Of a stretch of 64,000 bases of DNA, positions 1 to 11,970 are shown piece by piece (the first letter of the stretch is position 1; each line of letters opens with the position of its first letter). This stretch comes from G963676655 sp963678305 (GTDB taxonomy: Bacteria > Verrucomicrobiota > Lentisphaeria > Victivallales > Victivallaceae), in contig CAXXVV010000003.1 in assembly GCA_963678305.2 (NCBI GenBank), forward strand, positions 1-64,000. The letters are read 5' to 3'. The notes under the pieces were generated by a model. That model made no database searches and had not been told where the DNA came from. It saw only the letters and a program-made list of their open reading frames with translations. The position numbers and the translations under genes were made by a program.

Positions 1-1110
<1,110 letters not shown>

Positions 1111-1491
1111 AAAAAATGTTTTCAAACATGATTTTCCATTACTTTTCCGACCTTAATTATTCATTAAAGTCAATAATCAGCAACTGAAACTCATGCTAAA
1201 ATATAATTCGGCTTATTATTTCAACTAAGTTGCTTTTTTTTGCGGTATTAGACATTTTCTAAAACCTTCTTCAATTATCAAACAACACCCCGCCGTTAGG
1301 CGGAATCAGGAATTACGAATTAGGAATTACGAATGATCCAAAAGGAACGACTTCCTTTTAATCCTTCGAACATAACTAAGCGAATTCCTTATATTATAAG
1401 GCTTGCGCCGTATAATCGAAATCTTTGAAACCCTTGCAACTGCATTTTTCACTTCCAGCACAACTGTTTTATCGTGCTTCTTCGTAAAAAA
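1111..1491. other. 23S-tRNA spacer with phrase repeat and hairpin
   Basis: The spacer carries no gene. At about 1308-1335 there is a low-complexity phrase of GGAATTAC/GAATTAGG units ending GAATGAT, followed by a hairpin (AAAAGGA, loop ACGAC, TTCCTTTT) near 1338-1357. The same phrase-plus-hairpin, with a compensatory base change in the stem, recurs at 53540-53605 between groES and groEL. AT-rich AATTTGTAAATTTG units follow tRNA-Ala at 1575-1612. Confidence 0.7.
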
Positions 1492-1568
1492 TGGTGGAGC
1501 TACAGGGATTCGAACCCTGGACATCCTGCTTGCAAAGCAGGTGCTCTAGCCAACTGAGCTACAGCCCC
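1492..1568 (-). tRNA. tRNA-Ala (TGC)
   Basis: Read on the minus strand the gene starts GGGGCTGTAGCTCAG and ends CTCCACCA, so the CCA tail is encoded. The anticodon loop TTTGCAA gives TGC (alanine). The T-arm GGTTCGAATCC is intact. It lies between tRNA-Ile and 23S, the normal bacterial rRNA spacer arrangement. Confidence 0.97.
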
Positions 1569-1666
1569 GTAAATTCAATTGAGAATTTGTAAATTTGTAA
1601 ATTTGTAAATTAATTACAGCTCAAAATTTACTCCTTCAACTAAACATCGCGGTCCGTCGTACGGAC

Positions 1667-1743
1667 TGGTGGGCGTACCTGGATTTGAACCAGGGACCTC
1701 GTCCTTATCAGGGACGCGCTCTAACCAACTGAGCTATACGCCC
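1667..1743 (-). tRNA. tRNA-Ile (GAT)
   Basis: Read on the minus strand the gene starts GGGCGTATAGCTCAG and ends with an encoded CCA. The anticodon is GAT (isoleucine). A perfect small palindrome, GTCCGTCGTACGGAC at 1652-1666, abuts its 3' end; the same palindrome recurs directly downstream of groEL. Confidence 0.97.
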
Positions 1744-1981
1744 GTTTAGTTCAAATCCTTACCGTTGGTATCTATCTTTTCAGACTTCAACTAAAGGGGT
1801 TCATTTCAATTCTTCAAACAACACGTTTGAAAACTGAATAGTATGATGCAGATTAACTTGATACCGTTACCGGCATCCATATCCAACCTGGTTGCGACCT
1901 GGTTGGAACTCATCCGTATCCTGACAACTGGCGGTTAATGTCGTTTACATTATGCAAACGATCAGTGCCAGATCAGGATTA

Positions 1982-3515
<1,534 letters not shown>

Positions 3516-3775
3516 ATTGTATTTTAAACCGATCAGACGGTTTATATACTTTTCAGAAAATTTAATCTTGCTTAAAAGATTAAAAATACTAATTCCGCTG
3601 AATTAGTATCAGGAACTACAAGAATGTTATTCTTATAGACCGGAAGACGACTAAGACTTCCGGATTTTCAAAGGTTTTCGTTGACCTACATCATACTATT
3701 CAATTTTCAAACATCTCACGGAGATTTTACTCCGCTCAAAACTGTCTCACAGTAAGCGCGACAGATTTTTAATTT

Positions 3776-3803
3776 ATCATACTCTTTAAACAATGCAAAT
3801 CAA
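3776..3803 (-). promoter_or_regulatory. candidate rRNA operon promoter
   Basis: On the minus strand TTGATT (3798-3803) and TATGAT (3776-3781) are separated by 16 bp, about 260 bp upstream of the 16S gene. The leader between them and 16S holds inverted repeats, for example CCGGAAG...CTTCCGG at 3640-3663 and an ATACTAATT...AATTAGTAT stem near 3587-3610, plausible processing stems. This is a sequence match only. Confidence 0.5.
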
Positions 3804-3946
3804 GTTTATCACTTTTTTTGATTTTTTTCCTTCTTTCGAAGAAGCACGAATCTCTGCTTCATACTTCAGTCGCATTCGCTCCTTGCGGAAGCAGGACGAC
3901 TAAAGTAATGATTTCCAGTTTCGTGGAAGAGTAATGTATTGATTAC

Positions 3947-4138
3947 AACACGCTGTTTTCTGCAGCGGCTCATAATATGCCACAACCTTGAATTTTTGCA
4001 AATCGGAAACGTTATTTTTTTCAGATTTTTTTCAAGCCGGGATTCAAGCTTGAACACTTGAGACCGGGGACATATCAGGATCTTTGATTATTTATCAATT
4101 TAACACGCTGTTTTCTTTAGCGGCTTTTAATATGCCAT
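3947..4138. repeat. 37-bp direct repeat, two diverged copies, in a gene-free stretch
   Basis: The stretch 3816-4500 has no convincing gene. Two related units, 3947-3983 and 4102-4138, both begin AACACGCTGTTTTCT, continue with AGCGGCT and end AATATGCCA. They lie 155 bp apart in direct orientation. No function is evident. Confidence 0.6.
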
Positions 4139-4511
4139 CAAGCAGGGATTTTGCAAACTGAATTCTAATAAATTTTACAAAAAAGTAATCAGGATCACCC
4201 AAAAATGTAACATAACCCGCTATCCAGCAGCAGCATGAACCCGGACAAACTTATTTCAAGAAATCCCCCCTCAATCCCCTCGCAAGCCCCCGGGAAACCT
4301 GAATCTCCACATAAATCACCTCTTTTTCTGCTGTCCATCCTGTAAGGGATGAGGGAATAATTACCTTGCATATTACCTAGGAGGAATTATATTATGCGGT
4401 CATGCATATTTTATATTTTTTTACATGCTTCGACTTGAGATTAGAGACCGCGATTAATTAATATGTCTATTTATGCTACAATGTTTTAATAAGGAAAATG
4501 AAGGAGAAATG

Positions 4512-4970
4512 ATGAATATATTCAATAAAAAAGATGTGATTTGCCCTAAATGCAAATGTCATTCGCTTGAACCCCACAAAGAAAATGACCTGTCTTTTGA
4601 GCTTGATACCTGCTCCAACTGCAACGGTATCTGGTTCGATGCCGGGGAACTCGCTGAGTCCTTGGACGGAATTGGGATAATAGAACTTGAGATCCCGGAA
4701 AAAGCCGGATCAACCCTGCGTCGGTGTCCCAATTGCGAAAAAACCATGATGACTTTCTACTATCCCCAGACTTACGCCCGGGTCGATATGTGCCGTAAAT
4801 GTCATGGGATCTGGCTTGACGCCAATGAATTTGAAGAGATCAACGCAGTCAGGAAAAAGCTGCTGCAGGACGGCAAACTTGAAGGACATCCTTCTTTGAA
4901 GGGTTCTGTAAATTCGCTTATCGATCTTGTCAACCGGGCCGTCAACGCGGTTTTTCATAAAGAACAATAA
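4512..4970 (+). CDS. double zinc-ribbon (zf-TFIIB type) protein
   Basis: This 152-residue protein carries two copies of a zinc ribbon: CPKC...CSNCNGIWFDAGEL near the N-terminus and CPNC...CRKCHGIWLDANEF in the middle. CPxC plus CxxCxGxWxDxxE is the signature of the bacterial zf-TFIIB family (Pfam PF13453), whose role is not well defined. The C-terminal 40 residues are basic and helical. AAGGAG at 4501-4506 fits the ATG at 4512 better than the overlapping ATG at 4509. It is a single gene, convergent with the downstream glycosyltransferase. Confidence 0.85.
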   Translation: MNIFNKKDVICPKCKCHSLEPHKENDLSFELDTCSNCNGIWFDAGELAESLDGIGIIELEIPEKAGSTLRRCPNCEKTMMTFYYPQTYARVDMCRKCHGIWLDANEFEEINAVRKKLLQDGKLEGHPSLKGSVNSLIDLVNRAVNAVFHKEQ

Positions 4971-5077
4971 CAAATCGTACCAGAACCAACCCCTTTTCAG
5001 GCGGGAACGCTCCTGGTTTTTCTCTGCTTAAGCCATTGATTCAAAATTCGTTTATGCTTAATTAAGTCACAAACCAA

Positions 5078-6028
5078 TCAGTTGTCAACTATTTTATCAA
5101 TGAAGAATTTCGGCCGGGCTTTGACCTCACTGTATACTTTTCCGAGGTAAATGCCGCAAATACCTACGCACAAGAGCTGTACTCCGCCAAGAAAGTAAAT
5201 CGAAGTAACAATAGCGGCCCAGCCGGGGACGGTAACGCCGAGGAAATATGAGATAAGGCCGTATAAAATCCCAAGGCAGCTTGCCACCGAAATGATAATC
5301 CCCAAAATTGAGATGAAGTACAACGGAACAATACTGAAAGAAGTTATCCCGTCACAGGCGAATGACAGCATCTTCAATAAAGGATATTTTGACTCTCCCT
5401 GCATGCGTTTTTTGCGTTCATAATATACGAACGAAGATTTGAAGCCAATCAATTTAACTACACCCCGCATAAAAAGATTCACTTCATTGTACTCAGACAG
5501 TTTTTCGAGGGCGCGTTTGCTCATCAGGCGGTAGTCCGCATGATTATGAACAATATCAACCCCCATGAATTTCAGCAGAGAATAAAAAGTCAACGCGGTC
5601 CTGCGTTTGAAGAAATTGTCATTTTCGCGCTTATTTCTCACCGCGTATACGATGTCGCTGCCATTATTGAAATCAGCAACCATCTTGTCGATAACGGAAA
5701 TATCGTCCTGCAGATCGGCATCAATTGAAACGGCGCAATCACTTTTATCCTTTGCATACATCAGCCCGGCATAGAGAGCATTCTGATGACCGCAATTACG
5801 GGAAAGTTTCAGCCCGGCAATATTTTGACCGTGCTTTTCCTGTAAATCACAGATCAGATTCCATGTATTATCCTGGCTGCCGTCATCAACAAAGAGAATT
5901 TTGCTGTTTTCGGAAACTTGTCCGGCCTCGATCATTGACCGCAATTTTTCATGCAGACATGTAAAGCTAGCCGGCAATACTTCATCTTCATTATAACATG
6001 GCACAACAATATACAAAATTATACTCAT
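5078..6028 (-). CDS. GT2 family glycosyltransferase (polyprenyl-phosphate sugar transferase type)
   Basis: This is a family 2 glycosyltransferase of the GtrB/ArnC/DPM1 kind, expected to transfer a sugar from a nucleotide donor to a membrane polyprenyl phosphate. Visible motifs are VVPCYNEDEVL at the N-terminus, DDGSQDNT, and the metal-binding DADLQD. Two hydrophobic helices sit at the C-terminus, as in GtrB. I place the start at 6028 (MSIILYIVVPCYNE) after a purine-rich AGAGAGA; a longer in-frame extension lacks family similarity. Length is 316 residues. It is divergent from the YfhO/GT-C-like gene at 6377, a natural partner that could use such lipid-linked sugars. Confidence 0.88.
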   Translation of the reverse strand: MSIILYIVVPCYNEDEVLPASFTCLHEKLRSMIEAGQVSENSKILFVDDGSQDNTWNLICDLQEKHGQNIAGLKLSRNCGHQNALYAGLMYAKDKSDCAVSIDADLQDDISVIDKMVADFNNGSDIVYAVRNKRENDNFFKRRTALTFYSLLKFMGVDIVHNHADYRLMSKRALEKLSEYNEVNLFMRGVVKLIGFKSSFVYYERKKRMQGESKYPLLKMLSFACDGITSFSIVPLYFISILGIIISVASCLGILYGLISYFLGVTVPGWAAIVTSIYFLGGVQLLCVGICGIYLGKVYSEVKARPKFFIDKIVDN

Positions 6029-6376
6029 ATTCTCTCTCTTATTTTTATATTGTCTCGAAACAATGAACCGTTTTTCCGACTGCTTCAAATTCATTCCTGC
6101 ATAAAAATAATGATAAATATAAAGCACAATTGAGAAAAAGCAATCTAAAAGCATGCCATATAAGGATCAGCCTATCGTTCAAATATAGATAAGTCATTCC
6201 GGAGATAAGATGAATGACTTGAAAATGCGTGTTTGAATGCTATCAGTAATGCGTTGTACATAGAGGCAGGATTTATGTATGAACGCCCTCTCATTGCCGG
6301 GATTTGAACGGAACAGGCAGGAAATCAACTGGGATATAATCTTAACCAGACAATTGTCAAAATCAAAGATATTAAA
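6029..6376. other. divergent intergenic region, no gene seen
   Basis: This 348-bp AT-rich spacer separates the leftward glycosyltransferase from the rightward membrane-protein gene and must hold both promoters. I see a TATAAT hexamer near 6336 in the rightward direction but no well-spaced -35, so I do not call a promoter. No RNA gene was recognised. Confidence 0.5.
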
Positions 6377-8176
6377 ATGAAGAAAACAATTCACTCCATT
6401 CTTCAGTCTTCAATGCGGTCTCCAGCCTGGCGCTGGTATGCCGTCGCCTTCGCGGTTCTGGTCATCGGCTGGTTGCCGTGGATTCTGGCTTCAGGAACGG
6501 TTTGCGCCGGCGACGACTGGGGTACTTATTATAATTTTTTTGAAGCGGTTCGCAAGACAATTACTGAGTACGGCCAATTTCCTTATTGGAATCCCTGGCA
6601 CTTGGGAGGAACTCCTTTGTTCGCAAGACCAATGGTCGGGGTTTTCTCTCTCGAATCAGTTTTTATTTGTATTTTCGGAACAATCCGCGGCATGAATCTA
6701 GCCATGTTTGCCTATGCATTCATCGGTATGACCGGAATGTGGCTGTTGTCCAAAGATTTAACTCAGAGATATCCTGTCAGAGCATGGACTGCAATACTTT
6801 TCGGATTACAGGGAACATTACCTATTCATTTAATACCGGGTCATCCCGTCATGTCCACAGCAATGTGGCTGCCACTACTTTTGTATTTGGCGTTCAGGCT
6901 TCATAAATCATTTCATCACAGCTTGATCTTTGGCTTTTGTTGCGGAATGATGTATTTGCAAAGCATGCACTATTTAAGTGTAATTTCCAGTACCGTCCTG
7001 GCTGTCGTTATATTTTCAGAAATGGTTAAACATCGCAAGCAATTTTCTTTTTATTACAATCTTATCGGTGCCGGACTGATGTTTGCAGTAGTTGCCGGTT
7101 ACAGGATCATCATAACCTTAGAGCTTTTATCATCATACCCAAGAAAACTTGGTTTGAGAGCAACTGTTCCACCATTGTCATTTTTCAAGGCTCTGGTATG
7201 GCCGGGCCAGGATAACGCCAATTTCGAATGGATTTATCCGGGGCTTTGGCCTTGGCAGGAAATCGGTTGCTATATTGGCATTATTGCTTTGATAATGTTC
7301 ATATTTTCTTTCAGAAAACAACTCAAATGGTATCACTGGGGTTTTATACTTACACTACCGCTGGCACTGGACTCGGAACATAAATGGCTCCCGGGGTACT
7401 GGTTGCGGGAACTGCCGGTTTTCAGCAGTATGTATGTAATTACCCGGTGGCGGTTTGTCACGGTTTTGTGTTTAATCGCCGGGGCCGGGGTCGGCATGGA
7501 TTATCTTTGGACAAGATTGGCCGGACGCAGGCAATGGGTTATATATACTCTCATGTTGATTTCCTCTTGCGGACTAATCTATAACCTCTATCATATATGG
7601 TTTCAACTTGAGCGAAGTTCCGAAGAAGAAATCCTGGCAACCATTCCTTATTCTTATCAATCCAATTCTTTCATCAGCTCAAACAGTCAGAAACTTAATC
7701 GCTACGGCGCTGTAGCCAAAGGCGTGGCTCTGATTTGCACATTTGAACCTATGCTCGGCTGGCAAAGCGTCCCGGTCAAGGTTATCAGAATGTCGATCGA
7801 AAATCCCAAATATGCGGGCGAAATATTTACTATTCCCAAATCAAACACCAAAATATTCTGGAGTCCCAACCGTATCAGCCTGATCGCGACTCAGGGCAGC
7901 CGCTTGTTCATCAACCAGAATCCTTCATGCTACTGGCGGGTAAACGGGAAAAAACTGTTTCCAAAGGCTCGGGACTTTGAATTGCAGGCAATTATGCTGA
8001 TGCGGATTAGCGCCACCGGGGAAAAAGTATTCACCTTGCGACCCGGATTGCATGAATTCGCCATAGGGGTCACTTTAATCGCTATTTTCCTGCTGTTGCA
8101 GTTACTTATACTTCCGAAGGTTTATATTAAACTGAAAAATCGACCGAAACTGAATGAACTGGATGAATCATCATGA
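6377..8176 (+). CDS. polytopic membrane protein, YfhO / GT-C glycosyltransferase-like
   Basis: This 599-residue protein has about ten to twelve hydrophobic segments, starting at residues 20-40. After the first helix comes an extracytoplasmic loop with FPYWNPWHLGGTPLFARP; a WNP...G.P motif in this place is typical of YfhO-like and other GT-C membrane glycosyltransferases, which use lipid-linked sugars on the outer face. A soluble C-terminal domain (about 420-560) precedes a last helix. The gene is about as long as, and closely resembles, the paralogue at 10183 (shared WLPGYW-RELP and ITRWR motifs). Its stop overlaps the sulfatase start by ATGA, so the two are translationally coupled. The acceptor is unknown. 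Confidence 0.75.
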   Translation: MKKTIHSILQSSMRSPAWRWYAVAFAVLVIGWLPWILASGTVCAGDDWGTYYNFFEAVRKTITEYGQFPYWNPWHLGGTPLFARPMVGVFSLESVFICIFGTIRGMNLAMFAYAFIGMTGMWLLSKDLTQRYPVRAWTAILFGLQGTLPIHLIPGHPVMSTAMWLPLLLYLAFRLHKSFHHSLIFGFCCGMMYLQSMHYLSVISSTVLAVVIFSEMVKHRKQFSFYYNLIGAGLMFAVVAGYRIIITLELLSSYPRKLGLRATVPPLSFFKALVWPGQDNANFEWIYPGLWPWQEIGCYIGIIALIMFIFSFRKQLKWYHWGFILTLPLALDSEHKWLPGYWLRELPVFSSMYVITRWRFVTVLCLIAGAGVGMDYLWTRLAGRRQWVIYTLMLISSCGLIYNLYHIWFQLERSSEEEILATIPYSYQSNSFISSNSQKLNRYGAVAKGVALICTFEPMLGWQSVPVKVIRMSIENPKYAGEIFTIPKSNTKIFWSPNRISLIATQGSRLFINQNPSCYWRVNGKKLFPKARDFELQAIMLMRISATGEKVFTLRPGLHEFAIGVTLIAIFLLLQLLILPKVYIKLKNRPKLNELDESS

Positions 8177-9642
8177 AAACCATTTTTATTGTCATGGACT
8201 CCCTGAACCGCCACTTCCTGCATTGCTATAATCCGGATTCCCCCGCGATCACCCCGAATCTTGACCGTCTGGCAGCTCGCGGCGCGGTATTTGACCAGCA
8301 TTATGCCGGCTCCCTCCCGTGCATGCCCGCTCGCCGCGAAATGATGACCGGACGAATCAATTTTCTCGAAACTCCGTGGGGCCCGATCGAACCCTGGGAT
8401 GACACTCTACCGCAGGAAATGAGAGATCAGAAAGGCGTCTACAGCCACATGATAACCGACCATTACCACTATTTCCATGGCGGCGGCGATACTTACCATA
8501 CCCTGTTCGACAGTTGGGAACTGGAGCGAGGACAGGAGGGCGACGTCTGGAAACCGGTCATAAACACGCCGGAAGCCCCGGAGGGATGCCGGGGCAAAGG
8601 AGTCGGCCGCCGGGCCTACTGGGCCAATCGTTCACAGCTTGATTTCGAAAAGGACGAATCATACCCGACGCCACGCTGCTTCAATCGTGCGGCAGAATTT
8701 ATCGAACTCAACCATGACGTTGAAAACTGGCATTTGCATCTGGAAGTATTTGACCCTCACGAGCCATTCGACTCACCATCAAAATACCTAGATATGTATG
8801 GAGACAACTGGGAAGGTCCGCTCTATAACTGGCCGAATTACGCTCCGCTTGATCCGGAACTGGACGATGAAAGCGCGGTCAATCATATCCGGCGGCGTTA
8901 CCTTGCCACCCTGACCATGGCCGACTTCCACCTCGGCAAACTCCTGGATAAACTCGACGAACACAATATGTGGGACGATACTGTAGTCATTCTTACAACC
9001 GATCACGGTCATTTGCTGGGAGAACATGGTTACTGGGCCAAAAATTACATGAAAGACTATCAGGAACTGGTCCATATCCCGATGATCGTCTGTTCCCCGG
9101 AATGCGGGCATCAGTGCGTCTCATCCATGACCGCGACAATCGACCTTATGCCGACCATTATGGAACTGCACGACACCGTTCCGCCGGCAAGCGTTCACGG
9201 CAAATCATTCCTGCACACCCTGGAAGAACCCAAGGCCGAACATAATGATCTGGTCCTTTACGGGTATTTCGGCAAAGACGTTAATTTATTCGACGGACAC
9301 TACGCCTATATTCGCCACCCGAGGCCGGATTCATTTACTTACATCCATACCGCGATGGCTCGTGCATTCAGCGGTTTTTATCCGAAGAAAATGCTGGCGG
9401 GAGCCGAACACGGCGTATTTCTCAAGCATTGCCACAACATCCCTCATTTCAAAATAAAAACCCCATGCAGGCAACATCATAACGCCCCGGATTTCAACGA
9501 GCTTTACGATATTCTCGACGACCCCGATATGACTAAACCGATCCACGACGAGGAACTGGAGCAGATAATGGCGGAAAAAATGAAAGCCCTGATGCTGCAA
9601 TATGATTCGCCGGAAGAGCAGTTTGCGCGACTTGGCTTGTAA
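8173..9642 (+). CDS. sulfatase (formylglycine-type, alkaline phosphatase superfamily)
   Basis: The 489-residue protein shows the type I sulfatase active-site motif C-x-P-x-R in SLPCMPARREMMTGR, with Cys50 expected to be converted to formylglycine. Other family marks are the N-terminal metal-site region FIVMDSLNRHF, the PNLDRLAARG motif, and TTDHGHLLGEHGYWAKN with the second metal-binding Asp-His. No signal peptide is visible, so it appears cytoplasmic. Some members act on phosphodiesters or phosphonate esters, and the substrate cannot be read here. Coupling to the YfhO-like gene by ATGA suggests a shared role in modifying a surface or imported glycan. Confidence 0.88.
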   Translation: MKTIFIVMDSLNRHFLHCYNPDSPAITPNLDRLAARGAVFDQHYAGSLPCMPARREMMTGRINFLETPWGPIEPWDDTLPQEMRDQKGVYSHMITDHYHYFHGGGDTYHTLFDSWELERGQEGDVWKPVINTPEAPEGCRGKGVGRRAYWANRSQLDFEKDESYPTPRCFNRAAEFIELNHDVENWHLHLEVFDPHEPFDSPSKYLDMYGDNWEGPLYNWPNYAPLDPELDDESAVNHIRRRYLATLTMADFHLGKLLDKLDEHNMWDDTVVILTTDHGHLLGEHGYWAKNYMKDYQELVHIPMIVCSPECGHQCVSSMTATIDLMPTIMELHDTVPPASVHGKSFLHTLEEPKAEHNDLVLYGYFGKDVNLFDGHYAYIRHPRPDSFTYIHTAMARAFSGFYPKKMLAGAEHGVFLKHCHNIPHFKIKTPCRQHHNAPDFNELYDILDDPDMTKPIHDEELEQIMAEKMKALMLQYDSPEEQFARLGL

Positions 9643-9678
9643 AAAACTTGCGTTTTTAGTGATGAGTGATAAAGGATA

Positions 9679-9711
9679 AGTTATGAATGATGAGTTATGA
9701 GTAGTGAGTTA
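9679..9711 (+). repeat. left arm of a 33-bp inverted repeat
   Basis: The arm begins AGTTATGAATGATGAGTTAT and pairs with 10087-10119 in inverted orientation with a single mismatch over 33 bp. The two arms bracket the four-helix-bundle pseudogene. The left arm includes that gene's ATG and its first five codons. Additional GAGTTATGA-type units extend on both sides. Confidence 0.9.
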
Positions 9712-10068
9712 AAGATAACTGAACGGAGCTTTTTATTTGCGATTCGAATCGTTCGATTGTGCCAATATTTGGAAAAACAAGGACAGGTTTCACGGACATT
9801 GGCAAGACAGTTGTAGCGTTCCGGTGCATCTATCGGAGCAAATATCAAGGAGGCGCAGGCAGGTCAAAACAAGGCGGATTTTACTGCAAAGATGTCTATA
9901 AGCAGAAAGGAAGCCAGAGAGACACACTATTGGCTCAGGCTTCTGAAAGAAACAGGTCTTGTTAAAGAAGAGAGCATAAATGATATTATCAAAGATTCTA
10001 ACGAACTGGTTCGAATTTTAACCAGCATCGTCAAAACATCTCAATCAAAAAATAGCCACAACTCATAA
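9697..10068 (+). pseudogene. four-helix-bundle (23S rRNA IVS-type) protein gene with one internal amber codon
   Basis: A single frame runs from ATG 9697 to TAA 10066-10068 and is interrupted only by TAG at 9814-9816 (codon 40). The translation reads FAIRIVRLCQYL, then RQL-stop-RSGASIGANIKEAQ, then KMSISRKEARETHYWLRLL and ILTSIVKTSQSK. These match the small four-helix-bundle family (TIGR02436/S23), where the usual motif is RQLLRSGTSIGANIEEA, so the amber replaces a Leu. The full length of about 122 codons is normal. Either the gene is dead by one substitution or the codon is suppressed. Its ends are formed by flanking inverted repeats. Confidence 0.85.
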
Positions 10069-10086
10069 CTCATAACCTATCCCTCA

Positions 10087-10119
10087 TAACTCACAACTCA
10101 TAACTCATCATTCATAACT
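10087..10119 (-). repeat. right arm of the 33-bp inverted repeat
   Basis: This is the inverted partner of 9679-9711 (one mismatch over 33 bp). Related ACTCATAACTCATAAC units continue from 10060 to 10135 around it. A short relative of this phrase occurs inside the prophage at about 36699-36718. Confidence 0.9.
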
Positions 10120-10182
10120 CATAACTCTCAACTTTGACAATTTTTGTTTGTAAGTCTCAATGAAGTCTGATATATTAAAAAT

Positions 10183-11925
10183 ATGGAAATCAAACTCAAA
10201 ATCACTCATCCGTGGTGGCTGGCCGCCCTGCTGGTACTGACTTTCATTGCCTGGTCACCGGTCGCTTTTCCCGGAGACCGGATGATCAACACAGTTGATT
10301 GGGATATGTTTGCCGCGTTTTACGAAGCGGTCCGTAAAAATATTGTCGACTACCACCAGTTCCCATACTGGAACCCGTGGCATTTCGGGGGAACTCCATT
10401 GTTTGCCCGACCCCAGGTTACTGTTTTCGGCATAGAAACAGTTTTCGTTCTGCTTTTTGGTCCTATTAACGGTCTCCATGCGGCGATGATTGCGTACGCT
10501 TTGATCGGTGCAGCCGGCATGTGGATGTGCCTGGGCGATTACGTTAAAAACCCGGCAGCCCGGTTCTGGGGGTCAATGGTCTTTGCCATGCAAGGCGCTC
10601 TGGCTTCACATATTGCTTTCGGGCACCCTATGATGACCGCAGTCTTTTTTACCCCTTACCTGGTCTATTTCATGCGGCGATTCAAAGAGAGCCTGGCCGC
10701 GGCGCTATGGTTTGCTTTTGTCTCAGCGGTAATGATCAACCAGTCTTTGCATTACGTCTCGCTCACCGTTGCCGCGTTTATCGGCATCTATATGCTGGTA
10801 CTGACCTGGAAAAACCTGAAAAACAAAGATTACATGATCAATCTGGCGGCCGCCGCGCTGCTCTTTCTCAGTCTCGGCGGCTACCGTCTGATCCTGACGC
10901 TGCATCTGCTCTCGGAATTTCCGCGCACCATCGATATGCGGCTGGATGTACCGTTTAAACATTTTGTCGTCGCCCTGCTCTATCCCGGACAATCTTTATT
11001 CACCTTCCCGGAACCGGTAAAACTCTATTGGGGCTGGTTCGAGATCGGCTGCTATGCCGGGATCTTCACCATAATTATGTTTTTTATTTCAATGTTCCGC
11101 GAATTAAAATGGTGGCACGCCGGCGCGGTCATCACCGCCATGCTGACGATCAATTCCACCGCTAAATGGCTCCCCGGCTACTGGGTCCGGGAACTGCCCG
11201 CGTTCAACAGTTTTTTCTGCATCACCCGCTGGCGCATGATCATGATGTTCTTTATCGCGCTGGGCTGCGCCCGGGGCGTCGACTGGCTAATCCGCGTCAA
11301 ACTGCGCGGCAGATGGAAATGCGTCATCCCCGGACTGCTGGTACTGTCGGTTCTCGGGTTCCAGTGGAACCTCCATGTCTGCTGGCGCGACTGCAAGTAC
11401 ACAACCAAAACCGCCATGCTGGCCTCCACCAACGGCGATTCCGCCAAAGCGATTAAAACCGTCAACCGGAATTCCTACGGCAAATATGCCTCGGTCTATT
11501 ACAACCTGGACCAGATTTTCGCCTACGAACCTTTATTCGGTTACGCCCTGAATAAAAAAAATATGCGGCTGACCGCCGACAATCCGGCTTATCGCGGTGA
11601 ATTTTATCCCGCTAAAGGCAAAATTACCGGCATCTTCTGGAGTCCCAACCGCATCGACCTGGAAACCGCGCCTGAGACGGTGGTTCTGGTCAACCAGAAT
11701 CCCGGCAGTTACTGGCGCGACGGTTCCGGCAAAAAACTTTTCCCGAAAATGCGCGCGTTTGAAGTCAACCAACACTTCTTCGCTTCCACCGGCGAAGCAA
11801 ACCGCATCAATCTCCGGCTCCTGCCGCCATTGCACGAAGTAGCGCTTTACACTTCCGCCGTCTCCGCCGTCCTCTTCCTGCTCCTTATGCTCTATCTCAA
11901 ACGCAGCAAAGCAACCGGGGAATAG
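10183..11925 (+). CDS. polytopic membrane protein, YfhO / GT-C-like, paralogue of 6377-8176
   Basis: The 580-residue protein shares the layout and key motifs of the first copy: FPYWNPWHFGGTPLFARP after the first helix, WLPGYWVRELP, ITRWRM, and a C-terminal domain with IFWSPNR and VNQNPGSYWR before a last helix. The two genes are diverged tandem duplicates now separated by the sulfatase and the four-helix-bundle element. No clear ribosome site precedes the ATG at 10183, which is itself close behind the repeat array. It probably processes the same class of lipid-linked sugar as its paralogue; the exact role is unknown. Confidence 0.72.
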   Translation: MEIKLKITHPWWLAALLVLTFIAWSPVAFPGDRMINTVDWDMFAAFYEAVRKNIVDYHQFPYWNPWHFGGTPLFARPQVTVFGIETVFVLLFGPINGLHAAMIAYALIGAAGMWMCLGDYVKNPAARFWGSMVFAMQGALASHIAFGHPMMTAVFFTPYLVYFMRRFKESLAAALWFAFVSAVMINQSLHYVSLTVAAFIGIYMLVLTWKNLKNKDYMINLAAAALLFLSLGGYRLILTLHLLSEFPRTIDMRLDVPFKHFVVALLYPGQSLFTFPEPVKLYWGWFEIGCYAGIFTIIMFFISMFRELKWWHAGAVITAMLTINSTAKWLPGYWVRELPAFNSFFCITRWRMIMMFFIALGCARGVDWLIRVKLRGRWKCVIPGLLVLSVLGFQWNLHVCWRDCKYTTKTAMLASTNGDSAKAIKTVNRNSYGKYASVYYNLDQIFAYEPLFGYALNKKNMRLTADNPAYRGEFYPAKGKITGIFWSPNRIDLETAPETVVLVNQNPGSYWRDGSGKKLFPKMRAFEVNQHFFASTGEANRINLRLLPPLHEVALYTSAVSAVLFLLLMLYLKRSKATGE

Positions 11926-11970
11926 ATTTAACCACTGAATACACGGAAAAACACGGAAGCGTTTTTTATT

